Notes: generated from the sequence alone by a model not told the origin. A stretch of 64,000 bases of DNA from Candidatus Gastranaerophilales bacterium (GCA_944322675.1 CALUPO010000005.1:62001-126000); one strand, 5' to 3'; positions 1 to 10,300 are shown, numbered from the stretch's first letter. Program-made: numbers and translations.

Positions 1-26
1 ATAGTAAAAGATGAAAGGATTATAAA

Positions 27-464
27 ATGACAGCAACATATAATACCGTAGAAAAGATTTATAGCAGAAATTATGGTAGTGATAGATTATTTAAAAGACC
101 ATATTGCCAATGTTTGAATTACACACAAGGTATATTCGATTTTCAGAAAACACTAGATGCTTTTTGGATAGTCGATAATATGGTTTCATATATGCCAACA
201 ATTATGAAATCTTATGAAGAAAAAGGTTTTGAATTTTATGCAGTAGAGATTGTTCTAAACAAAAACCATCAAGGCTACATGGAAGTATTTACAGAAGGAT
301 ATGTTGGTAATGATTATAAAGAACATATAGAGATTATCAAGCAAGAAATACCATACATTGATTTACCTATTAATGGAAATGAAACAACAACATATAAGTT
401 TTTCTTATCATTATCAGCATTAGAACCTGTTAAATTTACGTTTTACCTAACATCAGAATATTGA
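27..464 (+). CDS. hypothetical protein of mobile-element type
   Basis: I do not recognise this 145-residue protein. It is soluble, has no signal peptide or membrane segment, and is rich in aromatic residues. The ATG is supported by a GAAAGGA ribosome site about 8 bases upstream, and nearly the same leader occurs before the next gene, so the two probably belong to one expression set. The neighbours (small unknown genes, a resolvase) suggest a phage or plasmid remnant. Real gene likely; function unknown. Confidence 0.6.
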   Translation: MTATYNTVEKIYSRNYGSDRLFKRPYCQCLNYTQGIFDFQKTLDAFWIVDNMVSYMPTIMKSYEEKGFEFYAVEIVLNKNHQGYMEVFTEGYVGNDYKEHIEIIKQEIPYIDLPINGNETTTYKFFLSLSALEPVKFTFYLTSEY

Positions 465-469
465 TTATA

Positions 470-501
470 AGGGGATTTAATCCCCTACCCCTTAAAGGGG
501 T
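470..501 (+). promoter_or_regulatory. two overlapping alternative hairpins between genes
   Basis: AGGGGATT/AATCCCCT (470-477 with 479-486) forms one hairpin and ACCCCTT/AAGGGGT (487-493 with 495-501) forms a second directly after it. The CCCC runs could pair with either flanking GGGG run, so alternative folds are possible. There is no T-run after them, so a simple terminator is less likely than an mRNA processing or attenuation element. A related hairpin recurs after the next gene. Confidence 0.45.
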
Positions 502-544
502 AATGGTTAAGAAGTAATAAATTAATGTGAAAGGATTTATAACA

Positions 545-1180
545 ATGGGACAAAGAACAGCATTTTTAATCAAAAGAACATACTGTGATGGAAAAGTAAA
601 TATAAGATTAGTCCACCATCAATGGGGCATAGGTCGAGTTATGCACAATAACTTTATTAAAGCATTTATGGAAATGGTTACAAATAGAGAATATGAAAAG
701 ACTCTAAAGGATTTTATGAAGATTATTGATTGCGAGCATTCACTGTATTTAGAAAGGAATTTCAGAAAGGGAAGTCTATCAATTCCAGATGTATTTGATA
801 AGAAAGTTATAAAAAGATATTTCAATAAAACTGATAATAACAATGGAGGAATGATTATCGACATAAAAGAAAAACAATCTGATAAAGAGCCTTATGGATT
901 AGATATTGAAGATTTAAAGATTGGTTTTATTGTAGGGTATGAAGAATGTGAGTATGACTACAATACAAGTAAATACATTGGAGATAAGCCATTTGAGAGA
1001 TTATACACAGGTGAAGAATACGTTAAAATCTCTTGTGATGGAGAGTATGCTTATCCAGAATTCTTAGAAATGTGGAAAGGATTTATAAATCAATATGATA
1101 TTAAAGAAATATCCGACTCAAATAAAGATACTGATGTGTTTAATATATCAGATAATCCAAGTGATGATTTGGTTGCATAG
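545..1180 (+). CDS. hypothetical protein of mobile-element type
   Basis: Unrecognised soluble acidic protein of 211 residues. The reading frame is open from a GTG at 527, but the ATG at 545 is preceded by AAAGGA nine bases upstream, the same arrangement as in the gene before it, so I place the start at 545. No transmembrane segment, signal peptide or catalytic motif is visible. It lies in a run of short co-directional genes leading to a broken resolvase, consistent with a phage or plasmid segment. Confidence 0.6.
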   Translation: MGQRTAFLIKRTYCDGKVNIRLVHHQWGIGRVMHNNFIKAFMEMVTNREYEKTLKDFMKIIDCEHSLYLERNFRKGSLSIPDVFDKKVIKRYFNKTDNNNGGMIIDIKEKQSDKEPYGLDIEDLKIGFIVGYEECEYDYNTSKYIGDKPFERLYTGEEYVKISCDGEYAYPEFLEMWKGFINQYDIKEISDSNKDTDVFNISDNPSDDLVA

Positions 1181-1188
1181 ATGATTTT

Positions 1189-1209
1189 AAGGGGGATTAA
1201 TTCCCCCTT
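1189..1209 (+). promoter_or_regulatory. GC-rich intergenic hairpin
   Basis: A 21-base inverted repeat with 8-bp arms, AAGGGGGA and TCCCCCTT, and a TTAAT loop, ten bases after the preceding stop codon. It resembles the hairpins at 470-501 (same GGGATTAATCCC core). The following sequence is AT-rich without a clear T-run, so it may be a weak terminator or an RNA processing element. Confidence 0.45.
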
Positions 1210-1231
1210 ATATAAAATAAAGGAATTAATA

Positions 1232-1414
1232 ATGGAACGAAAAATAAAAATATTAATTGATTATTTATATGCTTTTAATGACTCATTTACAAAAGCAGAG
1301 TTGCAAAGAATACTAAGACGATTGAAAGATTGCGGTGTTAAAAATATGACTTTTGGAAATCAGAAATTTGAATTAACAAATGATTTCATCAAGTCAGTAA
1401 AAGGGGTTTGTTAG
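1232..1414 (+). CDS. small hypothetical protein
   Basis: A basic 60-residue protein beginning MERKIKILIDY. An upstream in-frame ATG at 1181 would put the intergenic hairpin inside the gene. The ATG at 1232 has AAAGGA about seven bases upstream and is preferred. The middle (KAELQRILRRLKDCGV) could be helical. No family recognised. It ends two bases before the next start, suggesting co-transcription. Confidence 0.5.
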   Translation: MERKIKILIDYLYAFNDSFTKAELQRILRRLKDCGVKNMTFGNQKFELTNDFIKSVKGVC

Positions 1415-1415
1415 T

Positions 1416-1721
1416 ATGAAAAAGATAGAGAAATTAAAGATTAAAACATATGAGGAGTTTAAAGAACAACTCAAAAAAGTCAAAGAAACTCAATCTGAAA
1501 TTATCTTGTCTTATTATAAATATTGTCATTTATACGATAAAGACGAGGATTTAGATTTCGATTTCTATAAAGATTTGATTTTAAAAGAGTTAGAGCTATA
1601 TGGTTTAGAACCTATTAAAATTACAGATGATTTTGATTTGATTTTCAGATTTAAGAATAAAGCTGAAGCAGTTATACATATCAAACCATTTGGCATTGAC
1701 TACCTTGTCTATAAACTATGA
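1416..1721 (+). CDS. hypothetical protein
   Basis: A charged 101-residue protein, Lys/Glu rich at its N-terminus, with no recognisable domain. Its ATG follows the previous stop by one base, with AAAGGGG about 13 bases upstream, so it is probably translated in the same operon. Its end overlaps by four bases an upstream in-frame start codon of the broken resolvase frame. Function unknown. Confidence 0.5.
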   Translation: MKKIEKLKIKTYEEFKEQLKKVKETQSEIILSYYKYCHLYDKDEDLDFDFYKDLILKELELYGLEPIKITDDFDLIFRFKNKAEAVIHIKPFGIDYLVYKL

Positions 1722-1789
1722 TTGTGCCACAGGATGTAAACTTTATGGGAAATCTAAAAATTTCCTACGGCAAAAAGAAAGGATTAAAA

Positions 1790-2380
1790 ATGAGTAAAAT
1801 ATTTGCATATATAAGAGTTTCAACTCGTGAACAACACGAGAATAGACAACTGGATGCTCTTAAAGGTTTGAAAATAGATGAAATAATCGTAGAAAAGGCT
1901 TCTGGCAAAAACTTTGTAGGTAGAGAAAAATACCAACAAATGAAAGCACAATTAAGAGCAAGCGATTTATTGATTATTCACTCGATTGATAGATTTGGTC
2001 GTAACTATACATAAATCTGTAAAGAGTGGGAAACATTGATTGATAAGGGAGTTGATATTCAGGTTTTAGATATGCCTATTTTAAACACACGAGACAATCA
2101 AAACGGATTAACCGGGAGATTGATTACCGATATTGTATTAAAGTTATTGGGTTATGTTGCAGAAAAAGAAAGGTCGAATATCAAAACAAGACAGGCTGAA
2201 GGTATTAAATCAGCTCTTGCAAATGGTGTTAAATTTGGAAGACCTAAATCTGAGATTCCAAAAGATTTCATCAGAGCTTATGAACTCTATAAGCAAGGTT
2301 TGATTAAAGTTAAAGATGTAATGTCCATGTGTAACATCGCAAAAAGTACGTTTTATAAGTATTCCAGCCAAATAAATTAA
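1790..2380 (+). pseudogene. serine resolvase/invertase interrupted by an in-frame stop
   Basis: A small serine recombinase (resolvase/DNA invertase, usual length about 190-200 residues). The N-terminal catalytic domain is clear: YIRVSTREQ with the nucleophile Ser near residue 10, then SIDRFGRNYT. At 2012-2014 the frame meets TAA, then continues without a shift as ICKEWETLIDKG through VAEKERSNIKTRQAEG and a C-terminal helix-turn-helix (KVKDVMSMCNIAKSTFYKY) to the true stop. The broken codon fits Glu GAA to TAA, one substitution. The start is the ATG at 1790 with AAAGGA upstream. As it stands it cannot make a full recombinase unless the stop is read through. Confidence 0.85.
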
Positions 2381-2419
2381 TGGTTAAATTTGTGGTATGA
2401 TATAGAAGAGGTTAATTCC

Positions 2420-3163
2420 ATGTATAACAATCGCTTTAAAGATAATAATGAATACAGAACAAAAATTAATGAGCACAGACCGCTATCTGAGGATGCTCTA
2501 AAGCAAATTAAAGAATATTATAAAATTGGTTTAACGTACGCATCTAACGCTATTGAAGGAAACACTCTTAATTTAGCTGAAACAAAAGTAGTGCTTGAAG
2601 ATGGCATAACTATTGGCGGTAAATCATTAAAAGAGCATTATGAAGCAATAGGACATGCAAAAGCATTTGATAAAATTGTGGAATTATCTCAAAATGCTAT
2701 TTTTACTGAAGAAGATATAAAATCACTACATAAGCTTTTTTACAACCAAATTGATGAAGTAAACGCAGGCAAATATAGAACCAGTCAAGTTATTATCACA
2801 GGTTCTGATGTTGAATTGCCAAAACCAGAAGAACTTAATGCAAAGATGGCTGAATTTGTTAATTCTCTACCACATCTAAAAGAAACATTGCATCCTGTTG
2901 AATATGCTGCAATGGTTCATATTATTTTTGTTAATATACATCCGTTTTTAGATGGCAACGGGAGAGTTGCAAGATTGCTTATGAATTTGGCATTGTTGCA
3001 AAGTGGTTATAATATTGTTGTAATTCCACCAGTAGTTAGAGCCGATTATATTTCAGCATTGCAAGATTCTAATCATGGGAATTATGTTCCTTTTGTAAAC
3101 TTCATATCTGAAATGGTATTGGAATCGCAAAAAGAATATCTAAAAATTATTAGTAGATTTTAA
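2420..3163 (+). CDS. Fic domain protein (likely AMP transferase), class II
   Basis: A 247-residue Fic/DOC-type protein. The catalytic loop HPFLDGNGR (about residues 174-182) matches the canonical HPFx(D/E)GN(G/K)R, so the His and phosphate-binding residues are intact. Near residues 41-47, SNAIEGN fits the inhibitory (S/T)xxxE(G/N) motif placed N-terminal to the Fic core, the class II arrangement in which activity is held off in cis. Such proteins usually transfer AMP from ATP to Ser, Thr or Tyr of a target. The start at 2420 has GAGG upstream; the open frame extends to a GTG at 2390. It stands alone after the dead resolvase; the target cannot be told from sequence. Confidence 0.88.
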   Translation: MYNNRFKDNNEYRTKINEHRPLSEDALKQIKEYYKIGLTYASNAIEGNTLNLAETKVVLEDGITIGGKSLKEHYEAIGHAKAFDKIVELSQNAIFTEEDIKSLHKLFYNQIDEVNAGKYRTSQVIITGSDVELPKPEELNAKMAEFVNSLPHLKETLHPVEYAAMVHIIFVNIHPFLDGNGRVARLLMNLALLQSGYNIVVIPPVVRADYISALQDSNHGNYVPFVNFISEMVLESQKEYLKIISRF

Positions 3164-3319
3164 TCCATAAAAACTTAGGTGTATTTTGTGTACCTTTTTT
3201 GTAGGAAATCACCTTTGAAATTGGTTGATTTTACATTCAAAGAAATAGTCCACAAAAAGTGTACTTTTCATGGACTGTTATAATAGTAATAAAAGAATTT
3301 GCATTATTGTTCCTTATAA

Positions 3320-3347
3320 AAACACTCTCAAGTAACAGAGAGTGTTT
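3320..3347 (-). terminator. rho-independent terminator
   Basis: A 10-bp perfect stem AAACACTCTC/GAGAGTGTTT with an eight-base loop. Read leftward it is followed by TTTTTAT, placing it directly after the leftward gene that ends at 3356. It may also stop rightward transcripts from the Fic gene. Confidence 0.75.
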
Positions 3348-3355
3348 CCTTTATC

Positions 3356-3664
3356 TTAATAAGATGGTAAATATCTATCATATACTGTGAGTTCTTTGAT
3401 ATTACACAACTCACCATTCTCATTTATATCGGCATAAAAATCAATTAACATATGTCTTTCTTGTGCTTCTTTGAATAATTCTTCAGAAAAAATAGTTTTG
3501 ATTTCATGCAAATTAATTTGATTAATAACAGCTTCACCTTCATTTATTGATTTTAAATAGGTATATAACTGCATAGTGCTTTCATCTAAAAGAAAGTTTA
3601 GTTGTCCTATATACCTTTTCATGCGTGTTAAATCTTCTACTGTTAATTCATCTAAATTATACAT
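3356..3664 (-). CDS. hypothetical protein, partner of a small RHH-like protein
   Basis: A 102-residue acidic, largely helical protein that I do not recognise. The open frame begins at 3694, but an AGGAGG ribosome site sits seven bases before the ATG at 3664, which I take as the start. That site lies inside the last codons of the upstream 51-residue gene, so the pair is tightly coupled, as in many toxin-antitoxin or small regulatory operons. No toxin fold or catalytic motif is visible; the pairing is the only hint of function. Confidence 0.6.
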   Translation of the reverse strand: MYNLDELTVEDLTRMKRYIGQLNFLLDESTMQLYTYLKSINEGEAVINQINLHEIKTIFSEELFKEAQERHMLIDFYADINENGELCNIKELTVYDRYLPSY

Positions 3665-3665
3665 T

Positions 3666-3821
3666 TTAAATCCTCCTATATTTATTTGTGTCATTTAATT
3701 CATTAAGTAAGAGCCTTCTTATTAAACTGCTTAGATTGATACTATATTCTTTTGATACACTTTCAATTAGTGCATTTAATTCCTCATCGATTTTTACAGT
3801 TATTAGTTTTGAGTTTTGCAT
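3666..3821 (-). CDS. small ribbon-helix-helix-like DNA-binding protein
   Basis: A 51-residue protein (MQNSKLITVKIDEELN...). The pattern of a short beta strand (KLITVKI), a helix (EELNALIESVSKEY), then a helix after a turn (NLSSLIRRLLLNEL) fits the CopG/Arc/MetJ ribbon-helix-helix fold. AAGGAG lies about eight bases before the ATG. Its stop is one base from the next start. Such proteins are commonly antitoxins, plasmid copy-number repressors or autoregulators. Fold assignment is by pattern only. Confidence 0.6.
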   Translation of the reverse strand: MQNSKLITVKIDEELNALIESVSKEYSINLSSLIRRLLLNELNDTNKYRRI

Positions 3822-4171
3822 GTCTTTCTCCTTTATTTGCTACAAAATAAAATATAATATTTAATATCTTTTGAATTAAAATATAAAATTTTATTCAGTA
3901 TAAAATATAATAAATTGATTATTTGAAATAATATGAGAATAAAATATTAAGAAGGAAATAGGCATAAAATTAAAAAGCCTTGTAATGATTACTATTACAG
4001 GGCTTTTTGTTCTGTTAAATCCACTGGTATTCTTATTCAAATTAATTACGATAAAAAAATAGCTTTTTATATATTTTTCATTAACGTACTATACCATATT
4101 AATAATTTTATTTAATTATTCATAAAAGAAATACCATTTGAATAATTAAAATATTTGTACATATAAAATGT
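3822..4171. other. non-coding interval between two leftward operons
   Basis: About 350 bases of very AT-rich sequence with no credible gene. It holds the terminator at 3972-4008 and presumably the promoter of the small leftward pair ending at 3356. Nothing else is supported. Confidence 0.6.
3972..4008 (-). terminator. rho-independent terminator of the defence operon
   Basis: Stem AAAAAGCC...GGCTTTTT, extended inward by TGTAAT/ATTACA, with T-rich sequence on both sides, so it could act in both directions. It lies about 160 bases beyond the end of the leftward helicase-methylase-Res operon, the likely reason for its presence. Confidence 0.7.
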
Positions 4172-7100
4172 TTAGAATAATTTGCTAAAAATTTGTTCTA
4201 TATAACTAGAATCTTCTTGAAAGACAACGTTATTTTCTTGAAATTCTTCTTTTGAAATACCATCTTTTGCCAAAGAAAGTTGTTTAAAATTGGTATTAGA
4301 TAGTATTATAGAATTTAATTCAACTTTTTCGTCATTCATTTCGTCTTGTATATTTTTTATTTCTTTATAGAATTGTATTTTAGGATTTGAAAGTCCTGAA
4401 ATATGCATTAATCCTTTTGGGTCAATAAACGTTATATATTGTTTATTGTTATAAATGAGCCACATTACAAAATCAGGATAGAAATTATTTGCTTCAAAAA
4501 ATCCTACGCCTCGACCTTTTCCTTGATTTCTTAATAAATATAATTCTTTATCTTCGAAATAATCTTTATTTATTTCAAAATATGTTTTCAAGTCCTCAAC
4601 AAACTGTATCTCTTCGGAATTCAATTGAACAGGAGTTATCTTAATACCATTTTTAGTTTCAAATGATATTAATGGAGTATATAAATGATTATCCCATCCA
4701 ATAGTTTTCAAACCTCTAAATTCAATATCTTCATATTCTCTATTATTTATACTTGTTTTAAGTTGTTCTAGTTTTTCAATAATATCTTTTTTTGAATCCT
4801 CAATATACAATTTATATTGAGATACAACATTAGGGTCATTCTCGTCTATTTCAACATATTCACGGTATTGAGATTCCCATTCATTTTTCTTATTTGTATA
4901 ATATCTTTCACAGTATTTTTTTAATAATCTTACTGCTATATCTTGATATTTTAAAACCTTTCTAAAATCTGTAAAATCAATGTCATCTTGTGGAATATAG
5001 AGTTTATACCAAGATGTATCTTCTAATATAGCTTTTATTTTATCGATAGAAAGATTTAAATTATAATAATTTTTTTCATTTTTTAATTTCTGTAGTTCAA
5101 AAAATATTTCTTGATAATCGATAAAAGCCATTTTTTCTTTGTCTAATTTTGTTTCATTTTTACTTATTACCGAAGAAAATCTTTCTAATGATTCTGTTAA
5201 TTGAACTTTAGAGTACATATCCAATTCTATTGGTCTACTTATAAAATCCCTAGGTGGTAAATCTAAATCAAAACGTCCCCCATCTTTTTTGAAATCAATA
5301 CCTTCTTTTATTCTAGGCATTTTTAAAGGAGTTTTTACATTACCTAAATTAGATATAGCAGGTAATGTGAATTCTATTTTATCTCCAGTAGGTAAACCTT
5401 CTAATTCTAAATATTCTTTAAAAGTTGCCATATAATCTGCTTTTACGCCAAAAATATTCAAAGTTTCAATTGTTTTAATATATTCGGGTTTCTTACTGAT
5501 AAAGTCTTGATAATCACTTCTTTTTAGAGAATAATTAGCCCCTTTTAAACGGACGCCTCGACCAAATAACTGAATAATTTGAGCTCCTTCAGTTTTTCCT
5601 ATGTTCATCAATCCCATAGTAGAAACTCTCCAAGAACTCCATCCTTCGCTAAATTTTTTAGAACCTATTAATAGATTAATTTTAGAATCTTTTTTATTTA
5701 TCCCATGAAATAAAGAATCCGAAAATTCTACAGATGTTGCATGTAAACCATTAGCTTCACACAATTTTATCAAACTATCATTATCGCCAACATTAATAAC
5801 TCCAAAATAATCATTTGTTCCTATTTTTAAGCCAATTTCTCCATCTACACCTTTCAAATTTTCGATATACAAATTAGCTTCTTGTTGTTCTGAATTAAAT
5901 ATAGTTTGCAAAATTTCGGTATATAAAGTCTCTCCAATGTACTTTTTGCTGATTAAATAAGTAAATTTGTTCTCAAAAATAGAAAGTCCTCGACTGTCTA
6001 AAAAGCCATCTTGTCCGTTTAATAAATTGTCAAGAAATTCAACAGTTTTATTTTTCTTTGACACAAAATCATTTATAAATAACAAAATATCAACAACATC
6101 GGATACTTGTTTTTTATTCTCTGTCCTTACAGCATTAACACTGCCACCTACAAATATCCATAAAGGTTTTTCTATCAAAAATGGATTAAACTCATTTTTT
6201 TTATCTTTAAATAGTAACATTTGCTGAAAATAAGTTAATAGACAAGCTGTTAGATATTGAGTTTTTCTATCTTCATCCGAATCATCATCGAGATTTAAGA
6301 TTTGATATTCTTTACCATATCCATCTTCATAAAAATACTTATATGAATAATCAAATAAAATACATTTTGCATATTCATTAGTTAAATCATTATCTTTTAC
6401 TACTGCTTGCCCAAATGTTGCAGAGTATTCAAAACAAAAACCATCTTTAGATAAGGCATTACGTCTTTTTATCCAAGAACCATCTTTGGAACTACTTGCT
6501 CCTCTATGACCTTCATCAACAAGTACAATATTATTTGATTCAAATGCTTCAACAGCAATAGTCTTATCTCCTGTCTCATCAGCCAATTTAGTAATTTCTA
6601 TTATATCTACTCCAAAACCAGTGCTCTGTTGTTGGAACATGCTCATCTGAATATGTTTACCAACTTGCGCTAAAGAAGTTTTGTCAAATATTTTAGCTTC
6701 AATATTAGATAGCTTAAATTCTTCTTTATGTTGTACTGATAAACCTTCATTAGGAGTAACTAGGATTATTCTATTGTAATCTTTTTGTTTGCCATGCAAC
6801 TTCATATAATATTGAATTTGCAAAATATTCATATGCAATAACAAAGTTTTGCCTGAACCAGTTGCAGCCCAAAATGCAATTTTATTTAAATCATTTTCGC
6901 TATATTCAGAAATTTCTTCACCTTCTAGGCATTCTTTGTTATATCGTTCTCTAAAATCATTTAAACTTATAAGCAAATCTTCTTTATTAGAAAAATATTT
7001 ATCTAAATAAATTTCTGTAAATAATAATTCCAAATACTGAAAATACTTCCATTTAATTGGAGTTTCCCTGTTTTCATTAATATGTTTCGTATGAGCAATA

Positions 7101-7342
7101 ATATTTTCATCATATCTTTCTAATTGAGCAACAGTGAGATATTCTTCATCGAAAACAAATCTGTTACTTATAACTTGAAAGAATTTTGTTTGTTGTTTTT
7201 CTATATCAATTTCTTCTAAATAGGTATCTTTCAGATTTTGTCCTAATTTATCAATAGAATCCACTTTAAATAAATTTAAAATAAATTTGAATAGTATTAA
7301 TTTCTTATGAAATTTGATTTTATTGGTTTGTTTCTTAGCCAT
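4172..7342 (-). CDS. type III-like restriction subunit (Res): SF2 helicase with PD-(D/E)XK nuclease
   Basis: A 1056-residue DEAD/DEAH-type translocase with a nuclease tail. Visible in order: Walker A ATGSGKT near residues 158-165; Walker B as DEGH near residue 276, a departure from DEAH; SAT-like motif III (EYSATFG); a motif VI-like stretch with LFGRGVRLKG near residue 591; and at the C-terminus YPDFVMW followed by ITFIDPKG (about 955-975), the D...DxK signature of PD-(D/E)XK nucleases in Res proteins. Res normally cuts DNA after ATP-driven movement and needs its methyltransferase partner for recognition. The gene is last in a three-gene leftward operon, 16 bases after the methyltransferase. 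The unusual feature is the third partner, an SNF2 helicase. Confidence 0.88.
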   Translation of the reverse strand: MAKKQTNKIKFHKKLILFKFILNLFKVDSIDKLGQNLKDTYLEEIDIEKQQTKFFQVISNRFVFDEEYLTVAQLERYDENIIAHTKHINENRETPIKWKYFQYLELLFTEIYLDKYFSNKEDLLISLNDFRERYNKECLEGEEISEYSENDLNKIAFWAATGSGKTLLLHMNILQIQYYMKLHGKQKDYNRIILVTPNEGLSVQHKEEFKLSNIEAKIFDKTSLAQVGKHIQMSMFQQQSTGFGVDIIEITKLADETGDKTIAVEAFESNNIVLVDEGHRGASSSKDGSWIKRRNALSKDGFCFEYSATFGQAVVKDNDLTNEYAKCILFDYSYKYFYEDGYGKEYQILNLDDDSDEDRKTQYLTACLLTYFQQMLLFKDKKNEFNPFLIEKPLWIFVGGSVNAVRTENKKQVSDVVDILLFINDFVSKKNKTVEFLDNLLNGQDGFLDSRGLSIFENKFTYLISKKYIGETLYTEILQTIFNSEQQEANLYIENLKGVDGEIGLKIGTNDYFGVINVGDNDSLIKLCEANGLHATSVEFSDSLFHGINKKDSKINLLIGSKKFSEGWSSWRVSTMGLMNIGKTEGAQIIQLFGRGVRLKGANYSLKRSDYQDFISKKPEYIKTIETLNIFGVKADYMATFKEYLELEGLPTGDKIEFTLPAISNLGNVKTPLKMPRIKEGIDFKKDGGRFDLDLPPRDFISRPIELDMYSKVQLTESLERFSSVISKNETKLDKEKMAFIDYQEIFFELQKLKNEKNYYNLNLSIDKIKAILEDTSWYKLYIPQDDIDFTDFRKVLKYQDIAVRLLKKYCERYYTNKKNEWESQYREYVEIDENDPNVVSQYKLYIEDSKKDIIEKLEQLKTSINNREYEDIEFRGLKTIGWDNHLYTPLISFETKNGIKITPVQLNSEEIQFVEDLKTYFEINKDYFEDKELYLLRNQGKGRGVGFFEANNFYPDFVMWLIYNNKQYITFIDPKGLMHISGLSNPKIQFYKEIKNIQDEMNDEKVELNSIILSNTNFKQLSLAKDGISKEEFQENNVVFQEDSSYIEQIFSKLF

Positions 7343-7358
7343 AATAATTTACCCTATA

Positions 7359-10300
7359 CTAAACTTCTTTTACATCAAACATGCGATTTTTAAACTCTTC
7401 TTCAATCAACATTACCTTGAAGTTTTCTTCATCTGTTTTAAGGTTTTGTAAATTATTATCGCCATTTACATATATCTTGTTAAATTCAAAATCACAAGGA
7501 TTTATTTTTCTGCGTTTTAGGAACTCATCCAAATCTTCATTAGATTTTTCTTCTATATTTCTCCAAATTACAAGAATATTTTCTTCTTTTAAATTTGTAC
7601 CTTCTATAACAATAAAGCCATCTTTTTTATACATAGATGAAACTTTTAACCCGATTAAATAGTTGAAAGTCTCAATTAAATCAACATTGACTAACTTTGT
7701 TTCATTACCTATTGTAATATTCATCTTATAGTCAAATGGATTTTTGAACATTTCGAGATTAAATATACTATTAGAATATTCAAAGTCCATCATATAGGAC
7801 AATTTATATTGTTCTTCAACATCCTGTCCTAACGTGAATTGTCTCTTATTTTTGTTTAAATTATTTAACGCATCTTCATAAGATTCTAATGACATATACT
7901 TAAAAATCTGAGAAACACCATCTCTATTAACAGGTTTTCCATCTTTCCATTCTTTTGAATATATAACTTTTTGAATACGAGGTTTTGTGACTGTATTGAA
8001 ATATTTACCCATTTCACAAAGAATATACTTTCTATTTCCACCATCTTCTCTATTAAGTTCAATAGTAGCATGCCCTGTAACTCCGGAGCCAGAATAAAAA
8101 TCCAAAACAAGATTATTCGGTAGAGTTGCATTATCTATTATATCTATAATTAGTTGCAATGGTTTTGGCGTTGGAAAAATTTTATATCCAAATATTTTTT
8201 TTATTTCTCCAGTTGCAGTATCTGTTAAATATCCATTTTTATTCAGCAAGACACTTTTAGGTTTTTCTCTTAAATCATCAGTTAAATAATCTTTTATGTA
8301 AATAGTTCCTTCTTTACCTGCATATAGGCGATATTCTTTATCTTTTGCAAATTCTTTACTCCAAGTCCATCTACCATCATCTCCATTCGGTAGCTTAGGC
8401 AAAACTTCTTTATAATTTTCTTTATAAGATAAAGATACATCACCATTAGAAGGATTATAATATAATGGATAAAAGCAACCTGGACTATCTTCTCTTCTTT
8501 GTCCATCTCCCTTCTTTCTTAATAAGCCATCCATTTTATATTGCCCATGTAAATCTTTTTTATCAAATTTATTTATAAATTCAGCACTTGGCATTAAACT
8601 TCGAAAACTTTTATTTAATGCTCCATTTTTATATGTAAAAATATACTCATGATTTGTTGCAAAGCCTTCTTTCCCACCTTGACCATTTGAACTTTTGACA
8701 ACAATTAATTGGTCTACCCAATTTTCACGTCCAAACACATAATCCAACACAATAGAATAATATGCAGATTCTCTATTCAACTCATCTTTATCTCCAATAC
8801 TACTATAAAATATACCATTAATTGATAATATTTTTCTAGCTAATCTATTAATATTTAATAATGATGATAACCAAGAACTATCTTTATATTTATCTTTATA
8901 CAAAAAATCATCACTTCCTGTATTATAGGGTGGATCTATGTAGATACATTTTACCTGTTCTCTATACTTTTCTTGCAATAAATTAAGAGCATGAAAATTA
9001 TCTGCATTAATTAATAACCCGTTTGTTTGTTCCTCTAAATTTTCAATTGTTGAGATTAAATCATATTTAAAATCTTGGGAGAAAAATTTAGTATCCAATA
9101 CAAGATATGGGTTTTGTTTTAAGAATTCTATTTTTTTATCTTTATCTGTGCCATTTAGCAATGTATCACCGCCTAGTTTTGTTAAGTCAGCAGTAATTTC
9201 TGAGATTTTGAATAGCTCTTCCCATTCTTGTATTTGTGCTTCATTTGAAATAATCTCAGGGTAAAATCTTTCATCTACTTTATCTAACGTTAGGCAATAG
9301 TTTGTTTCTACAACCATTTTCTTTTTTAACCACAATTTCTTTTGAAATTCTTCAAGTTGAGCTAATAGTGTAATTATTTTTTGTGCAATTTTTTTGATTG
9401 CTTTAGCTTTATTGAGAGATTTTTTGATATTATTTTCATCTAAGTCATCCAGGTTTAGGACTTCATTTTTTATATAGAAATCTAATTCTCTATTTAAAAA
9501 TCCTCCTAAGTCTTTATGTATAAAATAATCAAAGCTATTTTTTGCAGTATAATCGGTAAGGTGTTTTTCTAATAATGTTCTATCTTTGTTTTTTTCTGTA
9601 GGTTTCTTATCTAATAAATTGGTGTAATCAGTGTATTCACTTTTTGATAATTCAGGTAAAAGTTTTGAAATTGTTTCTTCATTATGTTTCTTTTGGTCTT
9701 TTTTATTTTCATCAATTGTATATTGGAATTTAATATATAGTTCACCATCAATAATTTCTATAGGATTTTCATCTATAAGGATAAATCTGCGTTCTTTATC
9801 AGCTTTGTTGTTATCTTTTTCTGTTTCTGCGTCTATTAATTTAAAATGAACAGTTTGTTTGCTTTCATCATTGCCTATTGTAAATGTATAATCTTTAAAA
9901 TTTTCTGAGGTCTTAATATAATATTGGTCAGAATTTGCCCAATGTAATTTTACTTCTTCACCTTCATAAGGTATTGCATAAACATCTTTTTTATATCTTC
10001 TTAAAGACATAAAATCTCCGCCTTCATAATATCTTGAAAAGAAGTTTGTTAAGTGAGAATATACATCATTTTCTAATACTGTTAAATCAACTGAGGATGA
10101 TAATTGGGCTTTTAATTCTTTTACTTTAGGTAAATCATCTGGGTTTGCTCCTAATGATTTTGCTTGTTCAATTGCTTCATTTAGTTCTTTTTGTATAGAA
10201 GCTTTATCTTCGTTCGCTAAATCACTAAAAGATTCTTTTACTTGTGGTAATAGTTTATTATCTAAAAAATCGGTAATTTCTGAGCTCTTTTCGTTCATTA

